Positions 45,097-54,819 of a stretch of 64,000 nt of DNA are shown in pieces. The notes under the pieces were generated by a model, which was not told the DNA's origin, made no database searches, and saw only the letters and a program-made list of their open reading frames with translations. Position 1 is the stretch's first letter. Each line of letters opens with the position of its first letter. The position numbers and the translations under genes were made by a program. The DNA comes from an uncultured bacterium (GTDB taxonomy: Bacteria; Verrucomicrobiota; Kiritimatiellia; PWTM01): positions 1-64,000 of the forward strand of contig CALLFZ010000018.1 of the NCBI GenBank assembly GCA_938010045.1. Direction: 5' to 3'.

Positions 45097-46338
45097 TTAT
45101 CCGGCCTCCCATGCGCCGAGTCGGTCCAGCAGATGTCGCTTTTCGCGCTCGAAGACCTGCGCCTGATACTCGACGACTTCGTCCGCTTGCGCAGTGGTCA
45201 GTTCGGCCGTTTCCTCGATGAACGAAGCGATCCGGCCGTAGTAGATCGGCGTCATGATCTCGACCAGCTTGTATCGGTCGCGCGACCACCGCAGGTAACA
45301 GTAGGCGAAGTCGTACACGATCCGCGCCCACAAGTCCGGCGTGAATCCCCCTGGAATCGCGCTCGGCTTCGCGAGCCGCGCGAGCTCTTCGAACGCCGCG
45401 GTCGACAGAATCTCGCGCCAGAGCGCCGCGAAGTGCTCGAACCCCGTGCGGAAGTTCGCCCGCAGCCGCTCCAGCGACGGCGTCACAGGCGGCGGCTCGC
45501 CCGGCGTCGGTTCGCCAATGGCCGGGACCGGCTCGCTGCCGCGGACGGACCGCCAGATGTGCTCGTAGCGGGGCATCATACCGAACAGCGTGCCGACGAC
45601 CTGGCGAAACATCGGCCCCAGATCGGCCGCGGGGTCCTTCGGCGCGTGGATCTTCTGCCCGAGGTACGCCTCGGCAATGCGAAATCCTTCGCAGATCGCG
45701 ACGGTGGTCAGCCAAATGTCCACGCCGAATTTCGCGACATCCGAATCCCAGACGTCCGCGTGCGTGAAGAACTCGATCGCGCGGCGAGAAAATGCGAAAT
45801 CGCCTCCAATCGGCTGGCGAATGCGTTTTCCGTACAGCGCGCGCGTCATCGCATAGGCAATATGGTTCGTGATGGTGCCGTCGTACTTGTGCCGCACGTA
45901 GCAGGGGGAGATGTAGTCGTATCCCTGTTCGAGGACGGGCCGAAACAGCCGCTCAACCCAAAACGGCTCGATGCTCCGCAAGTCCGAATCAAACACCGCA
46001 CAGGCCTTGACGCCCAGCCGTTCCGCGGCCTGGAAAATCGCGCGCAGCGCCGTGCCCTTGCCGGCCAGGCCGCGATAGATCGCGACGATTTTCGGGACCT
46101 TCTCGGACTTCGTCTTCTGTGCGAGCTCGCGCGTGTAGTCGAGCGAACCGCCGTCGGAAACAAACAACACACTCCGCCGATCCGGGAAGTAGCGTTCCAA
46201 ACCCGTATACACGGCCTGCATCACGCCGACGATCGTTTCCTCCGCGTTGTAGGCCGGAATCCCCACCAGCAATTCCGCGCCGCCGATCTCCGCAATCCGG
46301 TTCAGCACATATTCCCGGAGCGCCGTATCAAATTTCAT
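45097..46338 (-). CDS. GT-A glycosyltransferase, glucosylglycerate/glucosyl-phosphoglycerate synthase-like
   Basis: A 413-residue transferase with nucleotide-sugar binding motifs VGIPAYNAEETIVGVM, FVSDGGSLDYT and the metal DxD region AVFDSDLRSIEPFW, followed by PCYVRHKYDGTITNHIAYAMTRALYGKRIRQPIGGDFAFS, which is typical of glucosylglycerate synthase and GpgS-like enzymes. The C-terminal 130 residues are an all-helical domain (LWREILSTAAFEELARLAK, IVYDFAYCYLRWSRD). Divergent from a glycerate kinase across 96 bases, it probably makes glucosylglycerate, a compatible solute, or its phosphate. ATG 46338 (MKFDTALREY) is chosen; the upstream frame is open but adds nothing recognisable. Confidence 0.82.
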   Translation of the reverse strand: MKFDTALREYVLNRIAEIGGAELLVGIPAYNAEETIVGVMQAVYTGLERYFPDRRSVLFVSDGGSLDYTRELAQKTKSEKVPKIVAIYRGLAGKGTALRAIFQAAERLGVKACAVFDSDLRSIEPFWVERLFRPVLEQGYDYISPCYVRHKYDGTITNHIAYAMTRALYGKRIRQPIGGDFAFSRRAIEFFTHADVWDSDVAKFGVDIWLTTVAICEGFRIAEAYLGQKIHAPKDPAADLGPMFRQVVGTLFGMMPRYEHIWRSVRGSEPVPAIGEPTPGEPPPVTPSLERLRANFRTGFEHFAALWREILSTAAFEELARLAKPSAIPGGFTPDLWARIVYDFAYCYLRWSRDRYKLVEIMTPIYYGRIASFIEETAELTTAQADEVVEYQAQVFEREKRHLLDRLGAWEAG

Positions 46339-46434
46339 GATGTCACCCGCCGGTTTGCTCGCGCCCGACCGATCCGGTATCCCGTGTAATCTCATGCGTG
46401 CACAACGTCAACCGTCGGTGAGGCTGCTGGAGTC

Positions 46435-47772
46435 GTGAACGAGACGCCCGCCCTGCGCGAGATCGCTGGCCGTGTGTGGCGCGCCGCATTGGAGGCGGTC
46501 CGCCCCGAACGGGTGGTGCCGAGATTTCTCCGGCGACAGGGGGACGCGGTCGAAATTGCCGGCCTCGAATGGTCCGCCTCCGGTCGTGGCCGACTGCGCC
46601 TGCTGGCGATCGGCAAGGCAGCCGACTCCATGGCACGCGCGGTCGTTGCGCGGGTCGGCGATCTCATCCACGAGGGGCTCATTGTCACGAAAACCGGCCA
46701 CGCCCGCCGCCCGCCACCTCCCCGGTTCGAATCGCTCGAAGCCGCGCACCCGATTCCCGACGAACGCAGCCTCGCCGCGGCCGCGCGCGTCCGCGCGTTT
46801 CTCTCGGGCGGCCGGGCCGATGATCTGGTTCTGCTGCTTCTCTCCGGCGGCGCCTCCGCGCTGGTCGCGGATCCGCGACCCTCCCTCACGCTCGACGATC
46901 TCGTAGCGGTGACCGGCAGTCTGATGCGCGCGGGCGCCACGATCTATGAACTCAACACCGTCCGAAAACATCTCGAGCGGCTGAAAGGCGGCGGCCTACT
47001 GCTCGGCGCCGCGCCCGCACAAGTGGTCGCATTGCTTCTCTCCGATGTGATCGGCGATTCTCCCGCGATCATCGGCGGCGGAATCGCTGCGCCGGATCCC
47101 ACGACCTTCGATGACGCCATCCGCATCCTCAACGAACGGAGGATGTGGGACACGGCGCCCCGGGCGGTGCGCGCGCTGCTCGAGCGCGGGCGTCGAGGGA
47201 TGGAACCCGAAACGTTGAAACCCGGTGATCCCCGTGCGCGTTCGGCGCTCTGCGCGATCGTGGCGTCGGGACGCGACGCGGCCGAAGCCGCCGCCGCATC
47301 GTGTACGAGTCACGGATTGACAGCGGCGATTCTGACCACAGAGCTCGCGGGCGAAGCCCGGGAGGCCGCCCGTGTGATCGCTGCGATGGCACGCGAAGTG
47401 TCCGCCCGCAACCGCCCCTGGCCACGTCCCGTGGCGATCATCGCGGCCGGCGAAACCACGGTCACCGTAGGGGGCCCCGGCCGCGGCGGACGTAACCAAG
47501 AAGCTGCCCTCGCCGCCGCGATCGAGCTGGATGGCCAGCCGGACGCGGTATGGACATCGCTGGGGACGGATGGAACCGATGGTCCCACGGACGCCGCAGG
47601 CGCCATGGTGGATGGGTCCACCGCCAACACCGCCCGGCGACTCGGCCTCAACCTCGCCGAGGCGCTTCGCGACAACGATTCCCATACAGCGCTCGACCGG
47701 CTCGGATGCCTCATCCGAACCGGCCCCACCGGCACTCACGTGAACGATCTCTGGTTCGTTCTTCTCCGATGA
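46435..47772 (+). CDS. Glycerate 2-kinase (MOFRL/DUF4147 type)
   Basis: A 445-residue enzyme phosphorylating D-glycerate. The N-terminal DUF4147 domain (LLAIGKAADSMARAV, LIVTKTGHARR, LLLSGGASALVADPRP, NTVRKHLERLKGGGLL, LLLSDVIGDSPAIIGGGIAAPDPTTF) and the C-terminal MOFRL domain (IIAAGETTVTVGGPGRGGRNQEAALAAAI, SLGTDGTDGPTDAAGAMVDG, RTGPTGTHVNDLWFVLLR) are complete. The start is GTG 46435. Its divergent partner is a glucosylglycerate-synthase-like GT, so the pair probably supplies or recycles glycerate for that solute. Confidence 0.93.
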   Translation: MNETPALREIAGRVWRAALEAVRPERVVPRFLRRQGDAVEIAGLEWSASGRGRLRLLAIGKAADSMARAVVARVGDLIHEGLIVTKTGHARRPPPPRFESLEAAHPIPDERSLAAAARVRAFLSGGRADDLVLLLLSGGASALVADPRPSLTLDDLVAVTGSLMRAGATIYELNTVRKHLERLKGGGLLLGAAPAQVVALLLSDVIGDSPAIIGGGIAAPDPTTFDDAIRILNERRMWDTAPRAVRALLERGRRGMEPETLKPGDPRARSALCAIVASGRDAAEAAAASCTSHGLTAAILTTELAGEAREAARVIAAMAREVSARNRPWPRPVAIIAAGETTVTVGGPGRGGRNQEAALAAAIELDGQPDAVWTSLGTDGTDGPTDAAGAMVDGSTANTARRLGLNLAEALRDNDSHTALDRLGCLIRTGPTGTHVNDLWFVLLR

Positions 47773-47859
47773 CCGCTGAGGCGCCACGCCGTATGTTTGT
47801 TTTTGTGACAGATCGGTCTTTTTTCGCGCTTTCATGGCATATTGACCTGGAGAGCGTGT

Positions 47860-47887
47860 TTGACGAGCGGGATACATCGGCTATATT
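47860..47887 (+). promoter_or_regulatory. Sigma70-type promoter of the nqr operon
   Basis: TTGACG (47860-47865), a 16-base spacer and TATATT (47882-47887) match the sigma70 consensus in an AT-rich patch unusual for this genome. Transcription would start near 47894, leaving only about nine untranslated bases before ATG 47903, which has no Shine-Dalgarno sequence; translation may be nearly leaderless. Confidence 0.55.
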
Positions 47888-47902
47888 GACGCATTTCATC
47901 GC

Positions 47903-49291
47903 ATGAGCGCATCGATCGGCCAGACACAAGTGGGCCGGAACTTTTCGCTCCGGTATGGGTTCGATATCCCGTTGGCGGGGCGCCCTGCTGCGGGCATTGA
48001 GGCGCTCCCCGGCGGCCCGCGCGTCGCCGTCATGCCGGCCGAGATCGCCGAGATGAAAGCACGGGTGCGAATCGCCGTTGGCGACCGAGTAAAGCGCGGG
48101 ACACCGCTGGTGGCCGACAAACGCAATCCGGCATTCCGGTTGTGCGCACCCGCGGCGGGACGTGTCATTTCGGTGGAGCTCGGCCCGCGCCGGGTGGTCG
48201 AACGAATCGTAATCGAGCGCGAGAGCGACGAGGCCGAGGACTTTGGTACAGCCGGCCGCTCCATCGAATCCCTTTCGCGCGAAGAGCTCCTGGGTGTGCT
48301 TCAGGCATCGGGTCTTCTGACATTGATCGAACAGCGGCCTTACGGGACCATTGCGAACCCGCAAGCGAAGCCCAAATCCATCTTCGTCAATGCGATGGCC
48401 ACGGCGCCCTTCAGCGTGGATGCGGGAGTGGCGTTGTTCGGGCGCGTCGCGGAGTTTCACGCCGGGTTGCGGGCGCTCGGCCGCCTCACGGATGGTCCCG
48501 TACATCTGGTGGCGCCGGCCAGCGGCGTGCTGCCAGAGGCCATCGCCACGATCGGATCGCTGGCCCGTCTTCACACGGTGTTGGGCCCTCACCCCGCCGG
48601 CAACACGAGCGTTCATATTCACCACATTGATCCTATTCGCCCGGGGGATGTGGTCTGGGCGGTCAAGGCGGCGGATGTGGCGGCGATCGGCACGCTCCTT
48701 CTAAGCGGCCGTTTTCCGCCGGAGCGCGTGGTCGCCCTCGGCGGCCCGGCGGTCGCCGACGGCAAGGCACGCCACTACCGGGTACCGTGGGGATGCTCGC
48801 TGGCGGATCTATTGACCGGGCGGATCCTGGAAGATGCGCGCGTCATCGCGGGCGACGTTCTCTCGGGTGCCGCGGTGCCGCGCGATGGCTACCTCCCACT
48901 GCGCGCCACGTCCATTACCGTGATCCCGGAGGATCGGTCCCGGCACCTGCTCGCGTGGGCCAATCCGTTCGCGACGGGTGTCAGTGCCTCGCGCCTGTTC
49001 CTCTCCTCCTGGCGGCGGCCGAAGCCGCAGGTGCTCGGCACGAACCGCCATGGTGCAGTGCGCGCCATGATTGTGACCGGATTGTATGATCGGTTTTTGC
49101 CCATGCGTGTGCGGCTCGATTTCCTCATCCGCGCGATTCTCGCGCGCGACTGGGAAGAGGCCGTACAGCTCGGACTGCTCGAGATTGTTCCGGAGGATGT
49201 GGCGTTGGCGGCGTATGCGTGCCCGTCGAAGATGGACCTCGTGGGTATTGTGCGCGAAGGGCTGCGGCTCGCCGCGGCGGAGGGCATTTGA
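47903..49291 (+). CDS. nqrA: Na+-translocating NADH-quinone reductase subunit A
   Basis: A 462-residue peripheral subunit of the sodium-pumping NADH:quinone oxidoreductase. NqrA motifs include the N-terminal GFDIPLAGRPAAGIEALPGGPRVAVMPAEIAEMKARVRIAVGDRVKRGTPL type of region, NPQAKPKSIFVNAMATAPFSVD, LGPHPAGNTSVHIHHIDPI and GWRLYDRFLPMRVRLDFLIRAIL-like C-terminus. It binds the cytoplasmic face near the quinone site. First gene of nqrABCDEF-apbE, followed directly by nqrB at 49292. Length is slightly above the typical 445. Confidence 0.93.
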   Translation: MSASIGQTQVGRNFSLRYGFDIPLAGRPAAGIEALPGGPRVAVMPAEIAEMKARVRIAVGDRVKRGTPLVADKRNPAFRLCAPAAGRVISVELGPRRVVERIVIERESDEAEDFGTAGRSIESLSREELLGVLQASGLLTLIEQRPYGTIANPQAKPKSIFVNAMATAPFSVDAGVALFGRVAEFHAGLRALGRLTDGPVHLVAPASGVLPEAIATIGSLARLHTVLGPHPAGNTSVHIHHIDPIRPGDVVWAVKAADVAAIGTLLLSGRFPPERVVALGGPAVADGKARHYRVPWGCSLADLLTGRILEDARVIAGDVLSGAAVPRDGYLPLRATSITVIPEDRSRHLLAWANPFATGVSASRLFLSSWRRPKPQVLGTNRHGAVRAMIVTGLYDRFLPMRVRLDFLIRAILARDWEEAVQLGLLEIVPEDVALAAYACPSKMDLVGIVREGLRLAAAEGI

Positions 49292-50497
49292 ATGCACCCG
49301 CTGCTGAACGCGTTCGATCGAGTGCGGCCGGCCTTTGAGAGGGGGCCGCTGCGACCGCTGTGGCCCGTCTACGAAGCGCTCGAAACCTTTCTCTTCACGC
49401 CCGACCACACGACCGATGGCCCGCCGCACATCCGTGACCATCTCGACATTAAGCGCTACATGATCACGGTCCTGTACGCGCTGATTCCCTGCATCCTGTT
49501 CGGCATGTACAACGCCGGCGTGCAAGCCTTCCGCGCGGCGGGCGCCGGCCCCCAACCGTTCGGGCCGACCTTTGCGCTCGGCGCGCGCCTTGTGCTGCCG
49601 ATCATCATCACGTCGTATGCAGTCGGCGGCGTCTGGGAGGTCCTGTTCGCCGCGGTCCGCAAGCACGAGATCAACGAGGGGTTTTTGATCACCGGGATTC
49701 TCTTCCCCCTCACCCTTCCGCCGACGATCCCGCTGTGGCAGGTTGCGGCCGGCATCACCTTCGGCGTCGTGATCGCCAAAGAGATTTTCGGCGGCGTCGG
49801 CTTCAACGTGCTGAACCCCGCTCTCGCCGCCCGCGCCTTCCTGTACTTTGCATATCCGGCCCAGATTTCGGGCGACCGCGTCTGGGCCGCGTTGCCGCCG
49901 GGCGCCGCGCTGGCCGACGGGTTCAGCAGCGCAACCTCGCTGGCGATCGCGAAGGCGACGCCGGCCGGCGCGGCGGCGGCCGCGCACCTCGCCGACGCCG
50001 GCCTCTCATGGCGCGCCATGCTGGTGGGCCTTGAAACCGGAAGCATCGGCGAAACATCCGTGATCGCGGTGCTGCTCGGTGCCTTGATCCTCCTGATCAC
50101 CGGCACCGCCGCCTGGCGGATCATGGCCGGCGGTGTGCTGGGCCTGGTCGGGACGGCATGGCTACTCGGCCGATTGCCCGCCGCAGTTCTGGCCGCCCAC
50201 CCTTTCCTCGGCCTGCCGGCCCATTACCACCTGCTGATGGGCAGCTCGCTCTTCGGAATCGTGTTCATGGCCACCGATCCGGTGTCCGCGGCCGCCACCA
50301 ACGAGGGGAAGTGGATCTACGGCGCACTCATCGGCGCCCTCACCGTCGTCGTCCGCGCCTTCAACCCGGCCTACCCCGAAGGCGTGATGCTCGCGATTTT
50401 GTTTATGAACGTCATGGCTCCGCTCGTGGACTACCTCGTCATCCGCGTCCACATCCGCCACCGGCGACGCTATCTGGAGAGTTTCGCCCGTGCCTAG
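49292..50497 (+). CDS. nqrB: Na+-translocating NADH-quinone reductase subunit B
   Basis: A 401-residue membrane subunit with about ten helices carrying a covalent FMN and a riboflavin. The flavinylation motif DGFSSAT has D209 and the probable FMN-attachment threonine T215. Conserved segments include PDHTTDGPPHIRDHLDIKRYMITV, VLNPALAARAFLYFAYP, HYHLLMGSSLFGIVFMATDPVSA and PAYPEGVMLAILFMNVMAPLVDYLV. It forms the sodium channel part with NqrD and NqrE. The start follows the nqrA stop at once; the end overlaps nqrC by eight bases. Confidence 0.94.
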   Translation: MHPLLNAFDRVRPAFERGPLRPLWPVYEALETFLFTPDHTTDGPPHIRDHLDIKRYMITVLYALIPCILFGMYNAGVQAFRAAGAGPQPFGPTFALGARLVLPIIITSYAVGGVWEVLFAAVRKHEINEGFLITGILFPLTLPPTIPLWQVAAGITFGVVIAKEIFGGVGFNVLNPALAARAFLYFAYPAQISGDRVWAALPPGAALADGFSSATSLAIAKATPAGAAAAAHLADAGLSWRAMLVGLETGSIGETSVIAVLLGALILLITGTAAWRIMAGGVLGLVGTAWLLGRLPAAVLAAHPFLGLPAHYHLLMGSSLFGIVFMATDPVSAAATNEGKWIYGALIGALTVVVRAFNPAYPEGVMLAILFMNVMAPLVDYLVIRVHIRHRRRYLESFARA

Positions 50498-51197
50498 GAC
50501 CAGCGAACGCTACGTTCTCATCTACGCGGCGGTGGTCTGCCTGCTCGCCAGCGCGGTTCTGACGACCGCGGCCGTGGGCCTGCGTCGGCGACAGGAGCAG
50601 GCGGCGGAACTGGACCGAAAATTCAACGTACTGAAGGCCTTTCGGGCCGAGGTCCTCGGCGCCGACGGCCGGCGAATCCGTGCCGACCAGATCGAGGCGC
50701 TGTACCGCGCCCACGTCCGCGAGCTCCACATCGCAACCGGCACCGGGGCCGTTGTGACGAATGACACTGGCCGTCGCAGCGAAACTCTGCCCCTCTACCA
50801 GTGGGTCGAAAACGGCCGCGTCGTGAAAACCGCAATTCCGGTGTCCGGCAAGGGGCTGTGGTCCACCATCTACGGTTTCCTGGCGCTCGACGCCCAGCTC
50901 GAGGAGATCATCGGCCTCACGTTCTACCGCCACGGCGAAACGCCTGGCCTCGGCGGCGAAATCGAGCAGCCCTGGTTCCAAGAGCAGTTCCGCGGCCGGC
51001 GCATCGTCCACAACGACGAGCTGCGGCCGATCGTCGTCGCGAAAGGCCCGGCCACGGCCGAGGCCAAGGCCGACCCCACCCGCGTGGTCGTCGATGGCAT
51101 CAGCGGCGCCACGCTGACCGGTCAGGGCGTGACCCGCTTCCTGAACGAGTGTTTGAAGCAGTACGAGCCGTACCTGCGGGCCGCACGAAAGGGATGA
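50490..51197 (+). CDS. nqrC: Na+-translocating NADH-quinone reductase subunit C
   Basis: A 235-residue subunit with an N-terminal membrane helix ([20 protein letters not shown]) and a periplasmic FMN-binding domain. The covalent FMN site [13 protein letters not shown] places T208 as attachment residue; [15 protein letters not shown] is the other NqrC hallmark. The start is GTG 50490, overlapping nqrB by eight bases, and the stop overlaps nqrD by four. ApbE at the end of the operon is expected to attach the FMN. Confidence 0.94.
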   Translation: MPRTSERYVLIYAAVVCLLASAVLTTAAVGLRRRQEQAAELDRKFNVLKAFRAEVLGADGRRIRADQIEALYRAHVRELHIATGTGAVVTNDTGRRSETLPLYQWVENGRVVKTAIPVSGKGLWSTIYGFLALDAQLEEIIGLTFYRHGETPGLGGEIEQPWFQEQFRGRRIVHNDELRPIVVAKGPATAEAKADPTRVVVDGISGATLTGQGVTRFLNECLKQYEPYLRAARKG

Positions 51198-51823
51198 GTG
51201 CGATGGCGGCGTCTTGGAAACACTTCCGCGATCCGTTGTCCGAGAATAATCCGATCACTGTGCAGATCCTCGGGATCTGTTCGGCGCTGGCGGTGACCGT
51301 CAAACTCGAGACCGCGCTCGTGATGGCGCTGGCGCTGACACTCGTGACGACCGGCTCGAACCTCGTCATCTCGCTGATCCGCAACACCGTGCCGCCCCGC
51401 ATCCGGATGATCGTCGAAATGGTCGTGGTGTCCTCGCTCGTGATTCTCGCCGACCAGCTTCTGCGCGCCTACGCGTATGACATCAGCCGCCAGCTCAGCG
51501 TGTTTGTCGGCCTGATCATTACAAACTGCATCGTGATGGGGCGTCTCGAGGCGTTCGCGCTCAAGAATTCGCCGCTGCCGTCCGTGCTCGACGGGCTCGG
51601 TAATGGTCTTGGCTACGGCTCGGTCCTGGTGCTGGTCGCGCTCGTGCGCGAGCTCTTCGGGTCCGGCCGGCTGCTCGGCCGTGCGGTGGTGCCGGCCTCG
51701 CTGTACGAGCGCGGGTATGTGAACAATGGTCTGATGCTGCTGGCGCCGGGGGCGTTCATCGTGCTCGGACTGCTGATCTGGGTCCAGCGAACCCTGATCC
51801 GCCGAGTGGAGCCGGAAGGGTAG
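51194..51823 (+). CDS. nqrD: Na+-translocating NADH-quinone reductase subunit D
   Basis: A 209-residue integral membrane subunit with six helices; [39 protein letters not shown] is the typical start of NqrD, followed by [49 protein letters not shown] and [36 protein letters not shown] 51194 overlaps the nqrC stop; a second ATG at 51203 is also possible. It lines the sodium path together with NqrE and NqrB. Confidence 0.94.
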   Translation: MSAMAASWKHFRDPLSENNPITVQILGICSALAVTVKLETALVMALALTLVTTGSNLVISLIRNTVPPRIRMIVEMVVVSSLVILADQLLRAYAYDISRQLSVFVGLIITNCIVMGRLEAFALKNSPLPSVLDGLGNGLGYGSVLVLVALVRELFGSGRLLGRAVVPASLYERGYVNNGLMLLAPGAFIVLGLLIWVQRTLIRRVEPEG

Positions 51824-51832
51824 GTGCGCGCC

Positions 51833-52447
51833 ATGGACCTGCTGAGCCTTGCCGTCAAGTCCGTCTTTATCGAGAACATCCTGCTGGCCTCGTTCCTCGG
51901 GATGTGCTCCTTCCTCGCGATCTCGAAGCGCATCGACACCGCGATGGGCCTGGGGCTGGCCGTCATCGTGGTCCAGACGATCACGGTGCCCACGAACTGG
52001 CTGCTGCGGCGATTCTTCCTTGCGCCGGGCGCGCTCGCGTGGACCGGTATCGAGCCGCTCGCTGGCCTCGATCTATCCTTCCTGACCTTCGTCGTGTTCA
52101 TCGCGACGATCGCCTCGATGGTCCAGCTCGTCGAGATGACGCTCGACCGATTCTTCCCACGGCTCTACCAGTCGCTCGGCATCTTCCTGCCGCTCATCAC
52201 AGTCAACTGCGCGATCCTCGGCGGCTCGCTGTTCATGGTGGAACGCAACTACAACGCCGCGCAGGCTCTGGTGTTCGGCGTGTCGTCGGGCGCGGGATGG
52301 GCGCTGGCGATCATCGCGATGGGGGCGGTGCGCCGGAAGCTGCGCTACTCGAATGTGCCGCCCGCCCTCCGTGGGCTCGGCATCACGATGATCATGACGG
52401 GGCTCATGGCCATGACGTTCATGATGTTCTCGGGCATCCAGCTGTGA
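51833..52447 (+). CDS. nqrE: Na+-translocating NADH-quinone reductase subunit E
   Basis: A 204-residue membrane subunit with six helices: [73 protein letters not shown] and [19 protein letters not shown] are NqrE blocks. The conserved cysteine in the first helix (MCSF) and another in VNCAI match the iron site formed with NqrD. ATG 51833 is chosen over GTG 51824 because it aligns with the family start. Confidence 0.94.
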   Translation: MDLLSLAVKSVFIENILLASFLGMCSFLAISKRIDTAMGLGLAVIVVQTITVPTNWLLRRFFLAPGALAWTGIEPLAGLDLSFLTFVVFIATIASMVQLVEMTLDRFFPRLYQSLGIFLPLITVNCAILGGSLFMVERNYNAAQALVFGVSSGAGWALAIIAMGAVRRKLRYSNVPPALRGLGITMIMTGLMAMTFMMFSGIQL

Positions 52448-52466
52448 GCCCCTCGGGACCGCGTGT

Positions 52467-53699
52467 ATGAATGACTGGATTCTGCTGCTGCTCGTCAGCG
52501 CCGCGGTGTTCACCGGGCTGATCATCGTCTTCGTCGCCGGGCTGAACGCCGCCTCGCGCCGGCTGGCACCCGCCGGCCCCGTCACGATCGACATCAACGA
52601 CGGCGAGAAGCGGCTCACCGTGGACAGCGGCTCATCGCTGCTGGCCGCACTTGCCGCGCAGAAGATCTTCCTCCCCTCCGCCTGTGGGGGCGGCGGCACC
52701 TGCGCGATGTGCAAGTGCATCGTGCTCGAGGGCGGCGGTGAGCTCCTCCCCACCGAAGCCGGCCACATCTCCCGCGCCGAGGCGAAACAGGGTTGGCGGC
52801 TGGCCTGCCAGCTCAAGGTGAAGCGCGACCTCAAAATCCGCGTGCCCGCCGAAGTGCTTGAGATCCGCAAGTTCGAGGGCACGGTGCGATCCAACCGAAA
52901 CGTCGCAACGTTCATCAAAGAGCTCATCGTGGACCTCCCGCCGGGCATGACGCTCAACTTCCGCGCCGGCGGTTACATCCAACTCGACATCCCTCCCTAC
53001 AAGGAGATCTCGTTCCGCTCGTTCGACATTGATGAGCGGTTCCGCGACGCCTGGGACCGCTACAACCTCTGGGACCTCGCGGCCTCCAACCCAGAGCCGA
53101 TTTTCCGCGCCTATTCGATGGCCAACCATCCGGCCGAGGGCAACATGGTGATGCTGAACGTCCGCATCGCGACGCCGCCGCCCGGCATGAACGTCCCGCC
53201 CGGCATTGCCTCAACCTACATCTTTAGCTTGAAACCGGGCGATACCGTCGTCATGAGCGGCCCCTTCGGCGAGTTTTTCGCGAAGGACACCGACCGCGAG
53301 ATGGTCTACATCGGCGGCGGCGCTGGCATGGCCCCGATGCGCAGCCACATCTTCGATCTGTTCAAGACCCGGCGGACTACTCGCAGGGTGAGCTTCTGGT
53401 ACGGCGCCCGTTCGCGCCGCGAGATGTTTTACGATGAGGAATTTCGGGCCATCGCGGCCGAGTTCCCGAACTTTCGGTACACGGTCGCCCTCAGCGAGCC
53501 GCTGCCCGAAGACAATTGGGACGGCCCGACCGGCTTCATCCACAAGGTCGTGTACGAGATGTACCTGAAGGATCATCCCGATCCGACTGAGATCGAGTAC
53601 TACCTCTGCGGCCCCCCCATGATGATCGCGGCGGTCAACCGGATGCTCGACGACCTCGGCGTCGAGAAGGAGATGATTGCCTACGACGAGTTCGGCTGA
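52467..53699 (+). CDS. nqrF: Na+-translocating NADH-quinone reductase subunit F
   Basis: A 410-residue subunit that accepts electrons from NADH. An N-terminal membrane helix (WILLLLVSAAVFTGLIIVFVAGL) precedes a 2Fe-2S ferredoxin domain with cysteines C73, C79, C82 and C114 (SACGGGGTCAMCKC), then an FAD domain (RAYSMANHPAE) and an NADH domain (YIGGGAGMAPMRSHIFDL, SFWYGARSRREMFY, EYYLCGPPMMIAAVNRML). The Rossmann parts are complete. It starts 19 bases after the nqrE stop and overlaps the probable apbE start. Confidence 0.96.
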   Translation: MNDWILLLLVSAAVFTGLIIVFVAGLNAASRRLAPAGPVTIDINDGEKRLTVDSGSSLLAALAAQKIFLPSACGGGGTCAMCKCIVLEGGGELLPTEAGHISRAEAKQGWRLACQLKVKRDLKIRVPAEVLEIRKFEGTVRSNRNVATFIKELIVDLPPGMTLNFRAGGYIQLDIPPYKEISFRSFDIDERFRDAWDRYNLWDLAASNPEPIFRAYSMANHPAEGNMVMLNVRIATPPPGMNVPPGIASTYIFSLKPGDTVVMSGPFGEFFAKDTDREMVYIGGGAGMAPMRSHIFDLFKTRRTTRRVSFWYGARSRREMFYDEEFRAIAAEFPNFRYTVALSEPLPEDNWDGPTGFIHKVVYEMYLKDHPDPTEIEYYLCGPPMMIAAVNRMLDDLGVEKEMIAYDEFG

Positions 53700-54819
53700 G
53701 CGGCCTCCCGCGCGCTGCGTTCAACCGCGTCGCGTCTCGCCGGTGTCCATGCTGGTCACCGCCGGTGTGCTGGTCGCCTTCACGCTTTGGACGAGCCGCC
53801 GCGCGCCCCCCAGCCTCCGAACCATCTCGTGGAGCGGAGAAACCCAGGGCACCCAGTACCACCTTCGGATGACCGAACCGCCCGCGAACGTGTCGCCGGA
53901 GGAGTGGCGCCGGATCGTTGCGGAAGTTCTCGATCGGATCGACCGCACATTCTCCCGCTGGCGCGCGGACAGCGAGATCAGCCGCATCAACGCCACAACG
54001 AACCCCATTGCGCACATCGAGGACGTTGCGCTCGCCAACGTGACCGCCTTCGCACTCCGGCTCGCCGAACAGTCCGGCGGCGCCTTCGATCCGACGCTCG
54101 CCCCGCTGTTGCGTCTTTGGGGATTCGGCCCCGGCCCCGTCGGCGCTGTCCCCCCCTCCGACGAGGCGCTCGCCGAGGCGCGCCGACGGGTCGGGTGGCG
54201 ATGGCTCGAGCTGCGCCGCGAGGCGGATGGATGGGTGATGCGCCGTCTGAACGCCGTGGAGCTCGATCTCGACGCGCTCGCCCAGGGATTTACGGCCGAT
54301 GCGATCGCGGACACACTGCGCGCGCGCGGCGCGACGAATTTCATGGTCGAGATCGGCGGCGAGGTCGTCGTCTCCGGCTACAACGCCGAACGCCGGCCCT
54401 GGCGCATCGGCATCGACCTGCCTCTGCCCGACACGCGGCCCGGCGAACAGCTGGCCGGCGTGATGCACGTGACCGATTGCGGCATGGCGACCTCGGGTGG
54501 GTATCGCCGTCGCCGAGCGGGCGGCGAGCCGGCGATCCATATTTTCGACGGCCGGCTAGGCCGCCCGCTCACTCGCGAGCGGATGAGCGTGACCGTTGTC
54601 GCCCGTGACGGCCTGACGGCAGACGGCCTCGCCACCGCAGCCTTCATTCTGGGACCCGACGAGGGTCTCGCCTGGCTCGCGAACTACTGGCCCGATGCCG
54701 ACGCGCTGTTTCTCGAGGTGGGGCCCGACGGAACCGTGCGCGAAACAACCACGCCCGGTTTTGCAGCGCGGACCCGCTATGAACGCCTGGCCGGCGCGCC
54801 CACACCGGCCACGAGGTGA
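53677..54819 (+). CDS. apbE: FAD:protein FMN transferase, probably maturing NqrB and NqrC
   Basis: A 380-residue exported enzyme that attaches FMN covalently to threonine in Dxx(S/T)xAT motifs such as those of NqrB and NqrC. Motifs: GETQGTQYHLRM, FSRWRADSEISRIN, AEQSGGAFDPTLAPLLRLWGFG, NAVELDLDALAQGFTADAIAD, FMVEIGGEVVVSGYN, DGLTADGLATAAFILG. The start is uncertain: a TTG at 53677 has AAGGAG four bases upstream and gives an Arg-containing leader before the helix; ATG 53749 begins inside that helix. The gene overlaps nqrF by 23 bases and the convergent argF by 43. Confidence 0.9.
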   Translation: MPTTSSAERPPARCVQPRRVSPVSMLVTAGVLVAFTLWTSRRAPPSLRTISWSGETQGTQYHLRMTEPPANVSPEEWRRIVAEVLDRIDRTFSRWRADSEISRINATTNPIAHIEDVALANVTAFALRLAEQSGGAFDPTLAPLLRLWGFGPGPVGAVPPSDEALAEARRRVGWRWLELRREADGWVMRRLNAVELDLDALAQGFTADAIADTLRARGATNFMVEIGGEVVVSGYNAERRPWRIGIDLPLPDTRPGEQLAGVMHVTDCGMATSGGYRRRRAGGEPAIHIFDGRLGRPLTRERMSVTVVARDGLTADGLATAAFILGPDEGLAWLANYWPDADALFLEVGPDGTVRETTTPGFAARTRYERLAGAPTPATR

